Source: Pedobacter alluvionis
GTDB lineage: Bacteria > Bacteroidota > Bacteroidia > Sphingobacteriales > Sphingobacteriaceae
Length of the DNA: 64,000 bases
Reading direction: 5' to 3'
NCBI RefSeq assembly: GCF_003664035.1
Contig: NZ_RCCK01000013.1
Location: 1 to 64,000 of the forward strand
Positions 24,918 through 35,201 of the stretch are shown here, one piece after another. Every line of letters starts with the position of its first letter. Position 1 is the first letter of the stretch. Both the position numbers and the translations under genes were made by a program. The notes beneath the pieces were generated by a model, which had not been told where the DNA came from, did not search any database, and saw only the letters and a program-made list of their open reading frames with translations.

Positions 24918-26528
24918 TTATGGCTGACTAAACCAAACTTCTTTAGTCATATAATCGGGTTCTAAACCGCCCCACTTCCTGAGTTCTTCAGCATTCCACA
25001 CATATTCGGAGTTATAACGGGGCCTGAAACGGTAGGCATATTTACCCCCAAGTAAAAGATCTGCCGTAGGAATCTGATAAAACTGTCTGAAAACATTGGC
25101 GTCATAATGGTATTTCCGAAGATCAGTCCACTGCTCTAAACCTGCCCAGCCCCACTGCGCAATGTATTTCTGTCCCATAATGTCGGACAGCGTTAATGTT
25201 GCCTCACTTTGCGCTACTTCCGTAGAAGTTAAATAGGCAGTGATTTCTGCATCGGTGATTAGCGGATCGGGTGTTTTGGAAGAACGGCCATAAGTATTGC
25301 AAAAAACCATATGCCCTGATATACCTAACCTGTAAGCATTGTAAGCATCAGTTGTTTTTCCCTGTAAAAACAACGCCTCTGCTTTTGCAAATTGCAATTG
25401 GGAATAAGTCATAATCGGATACCTGGCTGCATCGGCAAAAATATATTTCCCATTGTAGGCAGTGGCACCTGCAGGGATTGATCCGAAAACAATCGGCAGG
25501 CCGGATGTACTACTACCTTGAGTGGGAACACCGGCTATATACCTGCCCAGAGTAGCCGTAGCCGTACTTGCCGGCAACATCCTACTCAACCGTGGATCGA
25601 GTGAACTTGTTGGGTTTGTGGAAGGCACCCCCCTCACTCCGCCTGCAAGATAGTTTAAGATAGTAGTCGAGATTCTTCCATAATAGGCAGAAGTTGTACC
25701 TGAAGTGTTAATATAACCCAAAGTTGGCCCAAAAGGATTGGTGTCATCCTGACTGGCCGCCGAAAAATAAACCGTTGCAGATTCGGCCTCGTTAGCGAAG
25801 GATAAGTTAGTATACTTAACTACACTATCGGCATACATGGTTTTAAATTCGGGCTTGTTAACCAAATGGCTATACTGCAAAGCATAAATTGCATAAACGA
25901 ACTTGCGCCATTTGGCCATATCTCCTTTATAAATACCATCCCCGGTAACACTGGCTAATTGCGTAACATAGTTTAACGGGCTTTTCATCAGGGAATATTT
26001 TAGAGACTGTTCACAGTAGAAACGTACCTTTGCATACACCTCTGGCTGATCGTGGTAAGGAAATTTTAACATCCCAGGCGTAAAAGCTTCGTCCAAAATA
26101 ATCGGCCCGTGCAGATCGGTAGTTTGCTGATAGGCCCAGGCTTTAATAGCATAACCAATTGCCGCATATTCATATTTCTGGTTGGCTACTGCATCATTAA
26201 TCAAATTCTCCAGATTCAAGCCAAGATCTACATAAGTCATTCTCCAGATCACTCCTCCATTATCACTATTAGCTACAAAAGAGTGCTTTTCAGGATAAAG
26301 TGATGCAATATCGGTAGAGGCACCGATCATGTTCTGCGTAAACTTCCAGAGCAAACGGTAATCCTGCGCCGTTCCATTTGTCATCTGGAATAAAATTGGA
26401 GGCAGCAGCAGTTCTGCCTTACTGGTTTGAGGCACTGCAGGATTTGTATTAATATCGAGGTATTTTTTACATCCTCCGGCCATTAATAATACTGCCGCAG
26501 CAATATATAATTTATATAATCTTTTCAT
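24918..26528 (-). CDS. SusD/RagB-family surface lipoprotein (SusD-like 2 type)
   Basis: The 536-residue lipoprotein (MAGGC, lipidated C20) begins KKYLDINTNPAVPQTSKAEL, the usual opening of the SusD-like 2 group. Helical TPR-like segments follow, then the C-terminal EQWTDLRKYHYDANVF and YNSEYVWNAEEL parts. SusD proteins sit as lids over SusC channels in the outer membrane and bind the nutrient. It starts 8 bp after the SusC stop codon at 26537, so translation is probably coupled. The ligand is unknown; no glycosidase is in this operon, so peptide or small-ligand uptake is also possible. Confidence 0.93.
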   Translation of the reverse strand: MKRLYKLYIAAAVLLMAGGCKKYLDINTNPAVPQTSKAELLLPPILFQMTNGTAQDYRLLWKFTQNMIGASTDIASLYPEKHSFVANSDNGGVIWRMTYVDLGLNLENLINDAVANQKYEYAAIGYAIKAWAYQQTTDLHGPIILDEAFTPGMLKFPYHDQPEVYAKVRFYCEQSLKYSLMKSPLNYVTQLASVTGDGIYKGDMAKWRKFVYAIYALQYSHLVNKPEFKTMYADSVVKYTNLSFANEAESATVYFSAASQDDTNPFGPTLGYINTSGTTSAYYGRISTTILNYLAGGVRGVPSTNPTSSLDPRLSRMLPASTATATLGRYIAGVPTQGSSTSGLPIVFGSIPAGATAYNGKYIFADAARYPIMTYSQLQFAKAEALFLQGKTTDAYNAYRLGISGHMVFCNTYGRSSKTPDPLITDAEITAYLTSTEVAQSEATLTLSDIMGQKYIAQWGWAGLEQWTDLRKYHYDANVFRQFYQIPTADLLLGGKYAYRFRPRYNSEYVWNAEELRKWGGLEPDYMTKEVWFSQP

Positions 26529-26536
26529 GTTATTTG

Positions 26537-29500
26537 CTATAATTTAACCCTAAATCCAACATTAAAACCTATTGGTTTACCAACATTACCATAATCAATT
26601 CCGTAACCACCAATTCCACCAACACCTGGCGAGTTTGCATTACTCTCCGGATCGCCACCTGAGTAATTGGTAATGAGTATAGAGTCGGTTAAAGTAAAAA
26701 ATGCCCCAAAACTCTGGATAAATCCTATTCGACTAACCAGTGATGGCGGAAAATCGTAGGCTAAAGTAACATCCCTTAAACGGAGTGTGTTGATATTCTT
26801 CTCTACGAACATCTCTGGCGCAACATTTAATGAATAATAGTTAGAGGCATAATATGGCGTTACCGAAATCGCGTTAACCGTTGGGTTTGAGGTGTTTTGT
26901 AACCCATCATTCAGCACGCCCTTAATAATCCGCGGTACTTCCCTATCTAGCGTTTTTAAGCTAATTCCTTTTCTATAGGATTCATATTCAGTACCGTTAA
27001 CTACATCACCGCCGTACCTGAAATCCCACAAGAAGGAGAGGTTAAAACCTTTATAACTAAACCTATTTACAAAACCTAACGTGAACTTTGGATTTCTGTC
27101 GCCGATCGGATAAAACTGGGTATCAGTAACCGATGGCAAACCTGATGATGGATTGATCAGGATATCGCCCCTATCATTACGGGCAAATCTGGTTCCACTG
27201 ATTGCACCTGTGCTATAACCCGGGTGTACTGCGCTTCTAATATCACCAACTACCCAAGTATCAGATTCGTAAAGCTCAGGAAGTTCGTTAGCCAGCGACA
27301 ATACCACACCACGGTTGCGGGTAAAATTAAAAGTAGTGTTCCAGTTAAAGTCTTTTCCCTTGATCGGATTACCAGTTAACTGCACTTCGATACCACGATT
27401 ACGTACGGTACCGCCATTCATCATCTCTAATACGAAACCTGTACCATAACTTAAACGGGGATTAATGATCTGATCTTTACTCAACAGATTGTAATAGTTA
27501 AAATCCAGTCCTATACGGTTTTTCAGGAACTGCATTTCTGTTCCGATTTCAAAGTTCTCTGACACCTCCGGTTTTAAGTTGGGATTACCACCATAATACG
27601 AATAGGCATAACCACCGCCTGTAAATCTTTTGGCCTCATAGTTTGTACCTGTAGAATATTCTCTCCAGGGTTCTTTACCTGTTAAGGCATAAGAAGCTCT
27701 TAACTTACCATTATCCAACCAGGGCAAGGCTGTTTTAACGCTGGCCAGATCCGTAAAGTTAAAGGCCAGACTTGCCGATGGATAGGCAAAATATGGATTA
27801 TTAGGCATTAAACGCGAAGCGCCATCAACCCGACCAGATAAAGTTAAGTAAAGAAGCGTTTTGTAGCCCAAAATGGCCTGTGCAAAAGCACCAACGGTAC
27901 GGTAACGGTTTACATAGGTTAATGTACGCTGTGTAGTTGGCAGTGTATTGTTAATGCTGTAAAAATTAGGGTCGTACATGTTCGTTCCACGCTGAGAATC
28001 AGTAGCAGAATTGTAATCGTTAAATGTAGCACCAATCACATAGGTATTGTTGAAATCGCCAATTTTATGTTTGGCTGAAGCGGTTAAAGATCCATTAAAT
28101 ACTTTCGCCAATTGACCATAAGTCATTATTGTGCCACCTGTTGGAGCAGCAGCTGAACCCGAACCACGGTAAGATTGGGCATGATATACCGATAATCCTT
28201 TAGTATTGGCAATATCGGCCCCGACGATACCATTAATACGCAGCCACTTTAAAGGAGTTAGTTCTATATTAGTGTTGGCAATCAGTCGGTTAACCTTATC
28301 ATTATTTACGTTTTTAACTACATCCCAAAGGGGGTTGTCAAACTCTGAATAAACGCTAGCGAGGTGCAAAATCCGGTTTCCATTGGCATCCTGATAGTCC
28401 TGAACGTTATAGGCAGAACTAAAACGCATCAACTGTAGCAGCGAACCGTTAGTACCTTTATTGGCCTTATCATTATTGGAGTTGATGTAATTAAAGGTAG
28501 TAGTTAGTTTTAAAATCGGCGAAATGGTACCAACAGCGGTTACCCTTGAGGAAATCCTGGTGTAACTTGTTGTAGGAATCGTTCCTTTTGAATCGGTATA
28601 TTCATTAGACCAGCGATAAGAGAATTTATCGGTTCCACCCTCAAACGATAAATTGTGTTTTTGCGTAAAACCCGTTTCGAAAAAATTGTGGATATTATCG
28701 TAAAGCGGTGTATTAGGCAAAAATGCCGGGCCGAAAAAGTTGGATGAACCACCATCATAAACGCCATTTGAAGCTCCGGTATTGTACTTGGTCTGTATTT
28801 CAGGAAATTTATTCAATTGCTCTACCCTAAAAGAATTGTTGTAATTGATGCTTCCACGCCCTGCTTTACCTTTTTTTGTAGTAATCAAAATGGCACCACT
28901 GGCACCAGCGCTTCCGTATAATGCAGTGGCCTCCGGGCCTTTCATGATTACGTAACTTTCAATATCATTGGGATTGATATCCATACCCCTGTTGGAATAA
29001 TCCTGATCCTTGTTTGCTGCACCCGACACGAGTTCTCTGGTCTGATTAAGTGTGCTGTTATTAATCGGCACACCATCAACCACAATTAGGGCATTATTAT
29101 CGCCACTAATGGATACAAATCCCCGTAAAACAATTTGTGCAGAGGCACCCGGATTTCCATTGGTGCTGTTAATTGATAAACCTGGAACACGGCCTTGTAA
29201 ACCTCCAAAAAAATCGTTTCTCTGGGTTTCGGCTACTTCTGCTCCTGAAACTTTAGGGGTAGAGTAACCAAGTGATTTTGCGTCCCTGTCAATACCATAA
29301 GCGGTAACCACAACTTCGTTGAGGTTGCTGGCATCGGTGGCAAGCGTTACATTAATTGTTGTATTTGTACCAACAGTCCTTTCAACTGTTCTGTATCCAA
29401 CATAAGAAAATATGAGTACATCTGTTTTTAATGCTTTAATAGCATAATTCCCATCGCCATTGGATTGTGAAACTGTGGTACTCCCTTTTACCCTGATGGA

Positions 29501-29620
29501 AACACCAGGAGTTGGTCCGTCGGCCGAGCTGACCTTACCGGTAACGGTTAGCTGTTGCGCAAAAACGTGAACACACAGCATAATCATACCGATAAAACTA
29601 AAGAATAGTTTTCTCTTCAT
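26537..29620 (-). CDS. SusC/RagA-family TonB-linked outer-membrane transporter
   Basis: The 1027-residue protein has a signal peptide to HVFA-QQ (1-22), a carboxypeptidase-like regulatory domain (about 24-95, with GVSIRVKGST), a TonB-box-like NEVVVTAYG near 102, a plug domain (RVPGLSINSTNGNPGASAQI) and a C-terminal beta-barrel that ends GFNVGFRVKL. Transport across the outer membrane is driven by TonB. There is no extra N-terminal STN domain, so no direct anti-sigma signalling is expected. It heads the operon with SusD and DUF4397 genes. A DeoR-type regulator is divergent upstream. A -7-like TAATTTG lies about 60 bp upstream of its start. Confidence 0.95.
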   Translation of the reverse strand: MKRKLFFSFIGMIMLCVHVFAQQLTVTGKVSSADGPTPGVSIRVKGSTTVSQSNGDGNYAIKALKTDVLIFSYVGYRTVERTVGTNTTINVTLATDASNLNEVVVTAYGIDRDAKSLGYSTPKVSGAEVAETQRNDFFGGLQGRVPGLSINSTNGNPGASAQIVLRGFVSISGDNNALIVVDGVPINNSTLNQTRELVSGAANKDQDYSNRGMDINPNDIESYVIMKGPEATALYGSAGASGAILITTKKGKAGRGSINYNNSFRVEQLNKFPEIQTKYNTGASNGVYDGGSSNFFGPAFLPNTPLYDNIHNFFETGFTQKHNLSFEGGTDKFSYRWSNEYTDSKGTIPTTSYTRISSRVTAVGTISPILKLTTTFNYINSNNDKANKGTNGSLLQLMRFSSAYNVQDYQDANGNRILHLASVYSEFDNPLWDVVKNVNNDKVNRLIANTNIELTPLKWLRINGIVGADIANTKGLSVYHAQSYRGSGSAAAPTGGTIMTYGQLAKVFNGSLTASAKHKIGDFNNTYVIGATFNDYNSATDSQRGTNMYDPNFYSINNTLPTTQRTLTYVNRYRTVGAFAQAILGYKTLLYLTLSGRVDGASRLMPNNPYFAYPSASLAFNFTDLASVKTALPWLDNGKLRASYALTGKEPWREYSTGTNYEAKRFTGGGYAYSYYGGNPNLKPEVSENFEIGTEMQFLKNRIGLDFNYYNLLSKDQIINPRLSYGTGFVLEMMNGGTVRNRGIEVQLTGNPIKGKDFNWNTTFNFTRNRGVVLSLANELPELYESDTWVVGDIRSAVHPGYSTGAISGTRFARNDRGDILINPSSGLPSVTDTQFYPIGDRNPKFTLGFVNRFSYKGFNLSFLWDFRYGGDVVNGTEYESYRKGISLKTLDREVPRIIKGVLNDGLQNTSNPTVNAISVTPYYASNYYSLNVAPEMFVEKNINTLRLRDVTLAYDFPPSLVSRIGFIQSFGAFFTLTDSILITNYSGGDPESNANSPGVGGIGGYGIDYGNVGKPIGFNVGFRVKL

Positions 29621-29790
29621 AATTAATTAGTAAGAAAATTGGTTATAGGTTGTTGTTTGTTTTCCGGTCTATCAAACGCGCAAATTACCGCAGCATCTGA
29701 TGTTAGTTCAAGTAAATATGATGAATGTTTTTGATAAAAAGAACAAATACTAAAGATTTATAATCGAAACAACAATATATTATTGCAAAA

Positions 29791-29810
29791 ACACGCAAAT
29801 ACACGCAACA
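29791..29810. promoter_or_regulatory. Tandem 10-bp direct repeat in the susC / deoR divergent region
   Basis: ACACGCAAAT and ACACGCAACA lie back to back one helical turn apart, 50 bp before the DeoR start. Direct repeats are a common arrangement for DeoR-family operators, so this could be the autoregulatory site. Confidence 0.4.
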
Positions 29811-29861
29811 TTAAAAATCTAAAAATCTTTTATACATTCGTTTAAAACCAAACACCTACTT

Positions 29862-30608
29862 ATGCTGAAAAAAGAACGCCACGACTTCATTATGCGCCAG
29901 ATTAATTTACATAACCGCGTATTAACTTCTGATCTGGTTCAATTGCTTAATGTTTCAGAAGATACCATTAGACGGGACCTACAGGAACTTGTTGATGAAA
30001 ATCTGCTTTACAAGGTCCATGGAGGCGCTTTATCTAAATCATACCACAGTTCTTTTGATGACAGTACAGTTTATGCGCGTGATAGTAAAATTGCCATCGG
30101 CAAAAAAGCCGTTCAGCTGATAAAGGATGGCATGGTAGTGTTAACAGGTGGTGGAACCACAATTTTAGAGTTTGTAAAGCTGCTTCCACAGGGTTTATCT
30201 GCAACTTTTTTCACTATTAGCCCTCTGGTTGCGGTAGAACTGGCCAAGTACAATAATATCGAGGTGATTTTGATTGGTGGTTTGTTTTCTAAAAATTCGC
30301 AGGTTACTTATGGCGGACAGGTAATTACGCAATTATCGGAAATAAAGGCCGATTTATGCCTGATGGGAACGAGTGCCATCCATCCGGACGAAGGCCTAAC
30401 AGATACTTACTGGGAAATTAACCAACTTAAAAAGGCCATGCTGGCCTGTGCAAAAAAAACAGCCGTGCTTTGCATCTCCGAGAAATTGGATATTGCTTTA
30501 AGATTGAGAGTTTGCCCGATAGAAAGCATTAGTTATTTGATAACTGAATTAGATTTAGATCATGAATCGCTTTCGCGTTATGTAGAAAAGCAATTAAATA
30601 TTTTATAA
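29862..30608 (+). CDS. DeoR/GlpR-family transcriptional regulator
   Basis: The 248-residue cytoplasmic repressor has a winged helix-turn-helix at 1-57 (RVLTSDLVQLLNVSEDTIRR and then DLQELVDENLLYKVHGGAL). A DeoR C-terminal sensor domain follows, with the sugar-phosphate-binding features VLTGGGTTILEF near 95 and GTSAIHPDEGLTD near 170. Such proteins usually respond to phosphorylated sugars. It is divergent from the first SusCD operon with 241 bp between the starts, which makes that operon the likely target. It converges with the second SusD gene through a shared terminator. Confidence 0.93.
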   Translation: MLKKERHDFIMRQINLHNRVLTSDLVQLLNVSEDTIRRDLQELVDENLLYKVHGGALSKSYHSSFDDSTVYARDSKIAIGKKAVQLIKDGMVVLTGGGTTILEFVKLLPQGLSATFFTISPLVAVELAKYNNIEVILIGGLFSKNSQVTYGGQVITQLSEIKADLCLMGTSAIHPDEGLTDTYWEINQLKKAMLACAKKTAVLCISEKLDIALRLRVCPIESISYLITELDLDHESLSRYVEKQLNIL

Positions 30609-30642
30609 AAAGAGTCCCGTCGAAAATCGGGACTCTTTCGTT
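30609..30642. terminator. Bidirectional terminator between deoR-type and SusD genes
   Basis: AAAGAGTCCCG (30609-30619) and CGGGACTCTTT (30628-30638) form a perfect 11-bp stem that starts right at the regulator stop codon, with T/A-rich flanks on both strands. It lies between two convergent genes. Confidence 0.85.
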
Positions 30643-30645
30643 TTA

Positions 30646-31941
30646 CTAAAAAGTTGGATCAGCAGGGGTATTCGTATTATTATCTCTTTCCTGGAAAGGA
30701 TAAGGAAAGAAATTCCGTTTACGATCGGCTAAAGGCTGATTGAACCTTCGCATATCCTCTATCTTCAATCCGGAAGCATATAGTTCGATTGAACGGTGTT
30801 TGTAAATAAGATCAAGCAATTGCTGCTGCGTGTAAGGGCCAGCTAATGGCGGCAATGCTGCGGTCACCCCGAAAAGATCTGAAGTTTTGGTTACTACCTT
30901 GTTCAACTCAATTAATGAATTGGTTAGGTCTGGCTGTCTCGCCAGTGCTTCAGCCTTTATTAAAATCATCTCTCCAGGTAAGTAAATCGGAAAAGGGCTT
31001 GCTGTTGCTGCTGCAAAACCATTCATACGTAAGGTTGGGGTTGCCCCTGCCATTACGGTATAAAAAGCTATCCTTTTATCTGCAGCATCCGGAGTGTTCG
31101 TACCGGTAAGTCCTAGATTTGCGTTTAATGGCTGAAATACATTATTTGAAGAAATGATGCTAAATAGAATATTCGGTGAGGTAGCATCAAACTTGAAAAA
31201 TGATGCCTTAGTTAAATCAACAGCATTTGCTTCTGTTAATGCCAGTGGATAATTTCCTGAAAATAGTGCATATCTGGCTTTGAGTGCATGAATTGTATTT
31301 ATAATATTCACATCAGAAGGAATATTACCTAAAAAGCTGGCAGAAATTGAATTTGCAGCAATAACAGTTAAAGCATTATCCAAAACAGCAATTGCTTTTG
31401 TAAAACCAGCAGAACGGGTAATAAAAGTTACGTTTTTTCCTGTTCCATCTGGAATTTTCTCCCAGTATTGCGCCATATTTCCAATTGCCAGGGCCTTGAA
31501 TATGCTAGAATAGGCAATTAATCCCGCTGCATAACCTTTGTCACCCAAATTACCGGCATTAGCAATCACTAAATCTGCATCGTAAATAATCTTGTTAGCA
31601 CTTGTCCAAAGATTAAATAAAATTGTATTTGTCCCATCAACGGTACTGCCACCGGTGCTTAACTGTAACTCAGGAATATTCCCTGAATTGAGTAACCGCA
31701 GCTCGTTGGTTACAAAACCATTTGCTGCAACAGAGTTGAACATTACACCTGTACGGGTTAAAGTATAAACCCGCTGTAAACCTATTGCCACTGCAGTTAA
31801 CCCTTGCTGGGTACCCAAAGCCACATCTGTTTTAGCTCTGGATGGATCCTGATATTCTTTCGTACATGAGGAAAAGCACAATGTTAATGAAAGTGCTAAA
31901 CAGGTTATATTTGTCGGAATATTATTTCTTAAAATTTTCAT
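30646..31941 (-). CDS. SusD/RagB-family lipoprotein (second pair)
   Basis: The 431-residue lipoprotein has an unusually long n-region before LCFSSC (lipidated C26). Typical SusD features are the repeated helical segments, YLPGEMILIKAEALAR near 330 and the C-terminal LLDLIYKHRSIELYASGLKI followed by EDMRRFNQP. It is shorter than the first SusD protein and clearly diverged from it. It starts 17 bp after the SusC stop codon at 31959. It is the binding partner of that transporter; ligand unknown, with amino sugars suggested by the upstream anmK gene. Confidence 0.92.
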   Translation of the reverse strand: MKILRNNIPTNITCLALSLTLCFSSCTKEYQDPSRAKTDVALGTQQGLTAVAIGLQRVYTLTRTGVMFNSVAANGFVTNELRLLNSGNIPELQLSTGGSTVDGTNTILFNLWTSANKIIYDADLVIANAGNLGDKGYAAGLIAYSSIFKALAIGNMAQYWEKIPDGTGKNVTFITRSAGFTKAIAVLDNALTVIAANSISASFLGNIPSDVNIINTIHALKARYALFSGNYPLALTEANAVDLTKASFFKFDATSPNILFSIISSNNVFQPLNANLGLTGTNTPDAADKRIAFYTVMAGATPTLRMNGFAAATASPFPIYLPGEMILIKAEALARQPDLTNSLIELNKVVTKTSDLFGVTAALPPLAGPYTQQQLLDLIYKHRSIELYASGLKIEDMRRFNQPLADRKRNFFPYPFQERDNNTNTPADPTF

Positions 31942-31958
31942 AAACTTTCCTTTAACGA

Positions 31959-34900
31959 TTATAATTTAACTTGTAAACCCAAACTAAAAGTCCGTGGAAT
32001 TGGCACCGAACCAAAATCTATATTTCTCAGTATCGTTGATTGCCCGCCGGAATTTAACTCAGGATCGTAACCTTTATAGTTGTCCCAGGAGATAAGGTTT
32101 CTACCGCTTACCGTTACAGTAAGGTCCCTTAGGAATTTTAGCTTGCCTATATTATAGCTCAGCGAAATCTCTCGCAGCTTAACAAAAGATCCATCATCAA
32201 TCCTCCACTCCTCAATCGCATAAACTCCGGCAACATATCCCCTGGGCAACTGGCCAAGTTGCTCTTGTTCGGCTACTTTACCATTTCCAACACCCTGGCG
32301 GGTTCTCCAATCGGCATTCCAAACGTCGCCGCCTTGTACCGCATCAAACTGTACATGCAGATTCAGTTTTTTATAGGTAAAATCGTTTACAAACGACATG
32401 TTATAATCAGGGTTTGGATTACCGATTACTTTACGAAGCGTTGTTCCGGTAGGCAAACCATTTGCATCGCGTTGCGGAGTAAACGTAGTGGCAGAATTTT
32501 GAATTCCCTTTTCTATCTGAGGAATTCCTGCTGCATTTGTTAACAGACTTCCATCCGGATTACGCGCAAAAAAGGTTCCATAGAACACGCCAATGGCTTC
32601 ACCATTTATAATCGCAACAGGAGCGCCTGGATTTGTACTAAACAACCTTAAACCACCTACATCAAGTGCTGTATTTCTATTCCTGTTGAAAACAACTGAA
32701 GTGTTCCATTTAAAATCTTTCCCATCAACCGGAGTTCCATTCAACACAAGCTCAATCCCCTTGTTCCTTAGTGAGCCTATGTTATCTAATAAGCTGGAAA
32801 ATCCTGTTGAAGGGGCCTGCACACTGGCAATCAATAAATCGCTTACTTTTTTATTGTACCAGTTAAATTGTAAACCTAATCTGTTTTTGAAGAAAGATAA
32901 ATCTGTTCCCAGTTCCAATTCGCGTTGGCGTTCTGGTTTAACGTTTTCGTTAGCTAAAGTCGCACTCGAAAACAACGATGCTCTACCCAAAAACGATTGT
33001 GTAGAATAGGCATTGATCCTATCATATGCGCCAATACCGGTCAAGTTTCCCGATTCTCCATAAGCCGCTCTTATTTTAAATGTATCCCACCAATCAGAAA
33101 CACCAAAACTTTTCCAATAATCGGCAGAAGAAAGCACATAACTTAAGCTTCCTTTCAGGTATTCCTGTGTGCGGTTATCAGCCCCAAAAACTGAAGATTG
33201 ATCAACCCTTAAGGCACCCGTAACAAATAAATGATCTTTATACTTAAAATTTTGCTGGATATATCCTCCACTTACAGACAATTCAGTTCTTCCATCTACA
33301 CTTGGAAGCTGTGTTGCAGCAGCATTTACCGTTTCGATTAATGGGGCTAAACCTCTGCCATTTACCAACTGATATCTGGTTTTTTCATACTGAAACGAAT
33401 AACCAACTTGAGTAGTTGACGAAATCAGCTCTGATAATTTAGCCTGATAAGTTGCATTAAACTCATTGTTAAACTGAAAAGCATTGTTAGTTGCTGCACT
33501 TGCGTAGCCATTTAATGTACCATCTAAAGCCGCACCACCACCATAAAAATCTGGATTTACGTTATACGCAAATGGTGGAATGTAGGTTGACCCACTCTGA
33601 CCAGAATTATCAACACCTAAAGTAAAATCTAAGGTTAAATTTTTTACAGGGTACAATTTCAAATTGGCATTGGCAATAATGCGGTTAGTTTCCTGACGCT
33701 GTTTAATGTCTTCTATTACCGACACAGGATTCACCCTGCCACGTTCTCCAACAGCCATTAAATTACCATTAGCGTCTCTGGCAAAAATATCATGAATGTT
33801 CCCGATAATGGTAACAGAATTCATTGGCGAAAAAAACGAATTTCCATCTGGCTTTTCATTGGCCGAACTGCGGATATAATTTAAGCCGGCACTAAATTTT
33901 GCCCATTCCGTGATTTTCTGATCGATGTTTGCCCTGAAATTATAGCGTGTAAAATCGGTGTTTTTAATAATTCCCTGATTACTGAAATAAGCTGCCGAAG
34001 TATAGTATTTTGTATTTTCATTACCACCGGAAACAGAAATCGTATTATCTGTACCTGTAGCAGATTGAAAAATGTAATCCTGGTAATTATAACGAGTGGC
34101 AGGGATTTTTTGGGTCTGCAGAAACGGAGGATCACCAACAGTCTGGATTACGTCTTGTGTAGGAAAGTTAATAGGCGTACCAAACCTTACCGGAGATTCG
34201 TTCACCTCAACCTGTTTACGCAAATGGCTCAATGTTAAACTTGTGCTGAAATTAACCTGAGCAGCACCACTTACACCTTTTTTGGTAAAGATCTGAATTA
34301 CTCCGGAATTTGCCCTCGAGCCATAAATGGCTGCAGCTGCAGCTCCGTTTAAAACTTCAATACGCTCAATATCTGCCGGATTGATATCAACCATCCTATT
34401 CTGCCCAATGCTTCCAACAAAGTTTCCGCCATCATAATTGGCTGAGGTATTGGTAACCCTGGTAGTTGAATTGTTAACGATCACACCATCAATAATGTAA
34501 AGCGGCTCTGATGATGAATTTACGGAGCTAATACCTCTTAAACGAACAGATAAGCCCCCTGCAGGATCACCAGAGTTCTGGCTGATTTGAGCACCAGCCG
34601 TTTTTCCCTGTAAAGATGAGAGTACATTTCCACTGGGCGCTTTGTTCAGATCATCACCTTTAACGGTACTTACATAACTTCCCAGCTCTTTTCTGGTTGT
34701 TCCCTGCGATGTTCCAGTCACAATTACTTCATCCAAACCAACAGCATCAGCATTTAGGGAAGTACTTAGCTGAACCTGATCGCCTGACGCAAGATCGATC
34801 GACTGCGCTTTACTCTTGTAACCTACGTAAGAAAACTGAATCTGATATTTGCCAGAGGCCAAATCTACGGCAAACGTATAAGCCCCATTAGAATTGGTAC

Positions 34901-35096
34901 TTGTTGCTAAACTTGTATTAAGGATTTTAACTACAACGCCCGGGATAGGCTCGTTATTTGAGGCATCAGTCACTTTCCCGCTAATGGTATAGCGTTTATT
35001 CTGTGCCTGCGCCTTTTCCGTAAACAGAAGCAGCAGAAATGGGATCAACAAAATTACGAAGAATCCTGATGACCATTTTAGGTAACTTTTTTCCAT
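31959..35096 (-). CDS. SusC/RagA-family TonB-linked transporter (second pair)
   Basis: The protein has 1045 residues from ATG 35096. An in-frame TTG at 35177 is ruled out because a consensus promoter (35160-35132) lies between the two. The order is a signal peptide to AQAQ, a regulatory domain (ISGKVTDASNNEPIPGVVVK), TonB-box-like DEVIVTGTSQG, the plug (GKTAGAQISQNSGDPAGG) and a barrel that ends TFSLGLQVKL. It imports a nutrient across the outer membrane with its SusD partner. anmK lies just upstream on the same strand, so readthrough from anmK may add to expression from the internal promoter. Confidence 0.95.
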   Translation of the reverse strand: MEKSYLKWSSGFFVILLIPFLLLLFTEKAQAQNKRYTISGKVTDASNNEPIPGVVVKILNTSLATSTNSNGAYTFAVDLASGKYQIQFSYVGYKSKAQSIDLASGDQVQLSTSLNADAVGLDEVIVTGTSQGTTRKELGSYVSTVKGDDLNKAPSGNVLSSLQGKTAGAQISQNSGDPAGGLSVRLRGISSVNSSSEPLYIIDGVIVNNSTTRVTNTSANYDGGNFVGSIGQNRMVDINPADIERIEVLNGAAAAAIYGSRANSGVIQIFTKKGVSGAAQVNFSTSLTLSHLRKQVEVNESPVRFGTPINFPTQDVIQTVGDPPFLQTQKIPATRYNYQDYIFQSATGTDNTISVSGGNENTKYYTSAAYFSNQGIIKNTDFTRYNFRANIDQKITEWAKFSAGLNYIRSSANEKPDGNSFFSPMNSVTIIGNIHDIFARDANGNLMAVGERGRVNPVSVIEDIKQRQETNRIIANANLKLYPVKNLTLDFTLGVDNSGQSGSTYIPPFAYNVNPDFYGGGAALDGTLNGYASAATNNAFQFNNEFNATYQAKLSELISSTTQVGYSFQYEKTRYQLVNGRGLAPLIETVNAAATQLPSVDGRTELSVSGGYIQQNFKYKDHLFVTGALRVDQSSVFGADNRTQEYLKGSLSYVLSSADYWKSFGVSDWWDTFKIRAAYGESGNLTGIGAYDRINAYSTQSFLGRASLFSSATLANENVKPERQRELELGTDLSFFKNRLGLQFNWYNKKVSDLLIASVQAPSTGFSSLLDNIGSLRNKGIELVLNGTPVDGKDFKWNTSVVFNRNRNTALDVGGLRLFSTNPGAPVAIINGEAIGVFYGTFFARNPDGSLLTNAAGIPQIEKGIQNSATTFTPQRDANGLPTGTTLRKVIGNPNPDYNMSFVNDFTYKKLNLHVQFDAVQGGDVWNADWRTRQGVGNGKVAEQEQLGQLPRGYVAGVYAIEEWRIDDGSFVKLREISLSYNIGKLKFLRDLTVTVSGRNLISWDNYKGYDPELNSGGQSTILRNIDFGSVPIPRTFSLGLQVKL

Positions 35097-35131
35097 AAAA
35101 TTTGGTTTTGTTAGAAGATTAGTGTTAAAAA

Positions 35132-35160
35132 CAAATTTAACAAAATACCATATAAACCAA
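35132..35160 (-). promoter_or_regulatory. Promoter of the second SusCD operon
   Basis: TTG (35160-35158), an 18-nt spacer and TAAATTTG (35139-35132) match the Bacteroidetes consensus on the minus strand. Transcription would start near 35125, about 30 nt before ATG 35096. Confidence 0.75.
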
Positions 35161-35201
35161 TTTTTCAATCTGTACAATCTTATCTACAAAATTGGGACTA
35201 C

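Noticed and set aside
35097-35177. TTG start 27 codons upstream of the second SusC gene
   Set aside because: A consensus promoter lies inside the extension and the signal peptide begins at ATG 35096.
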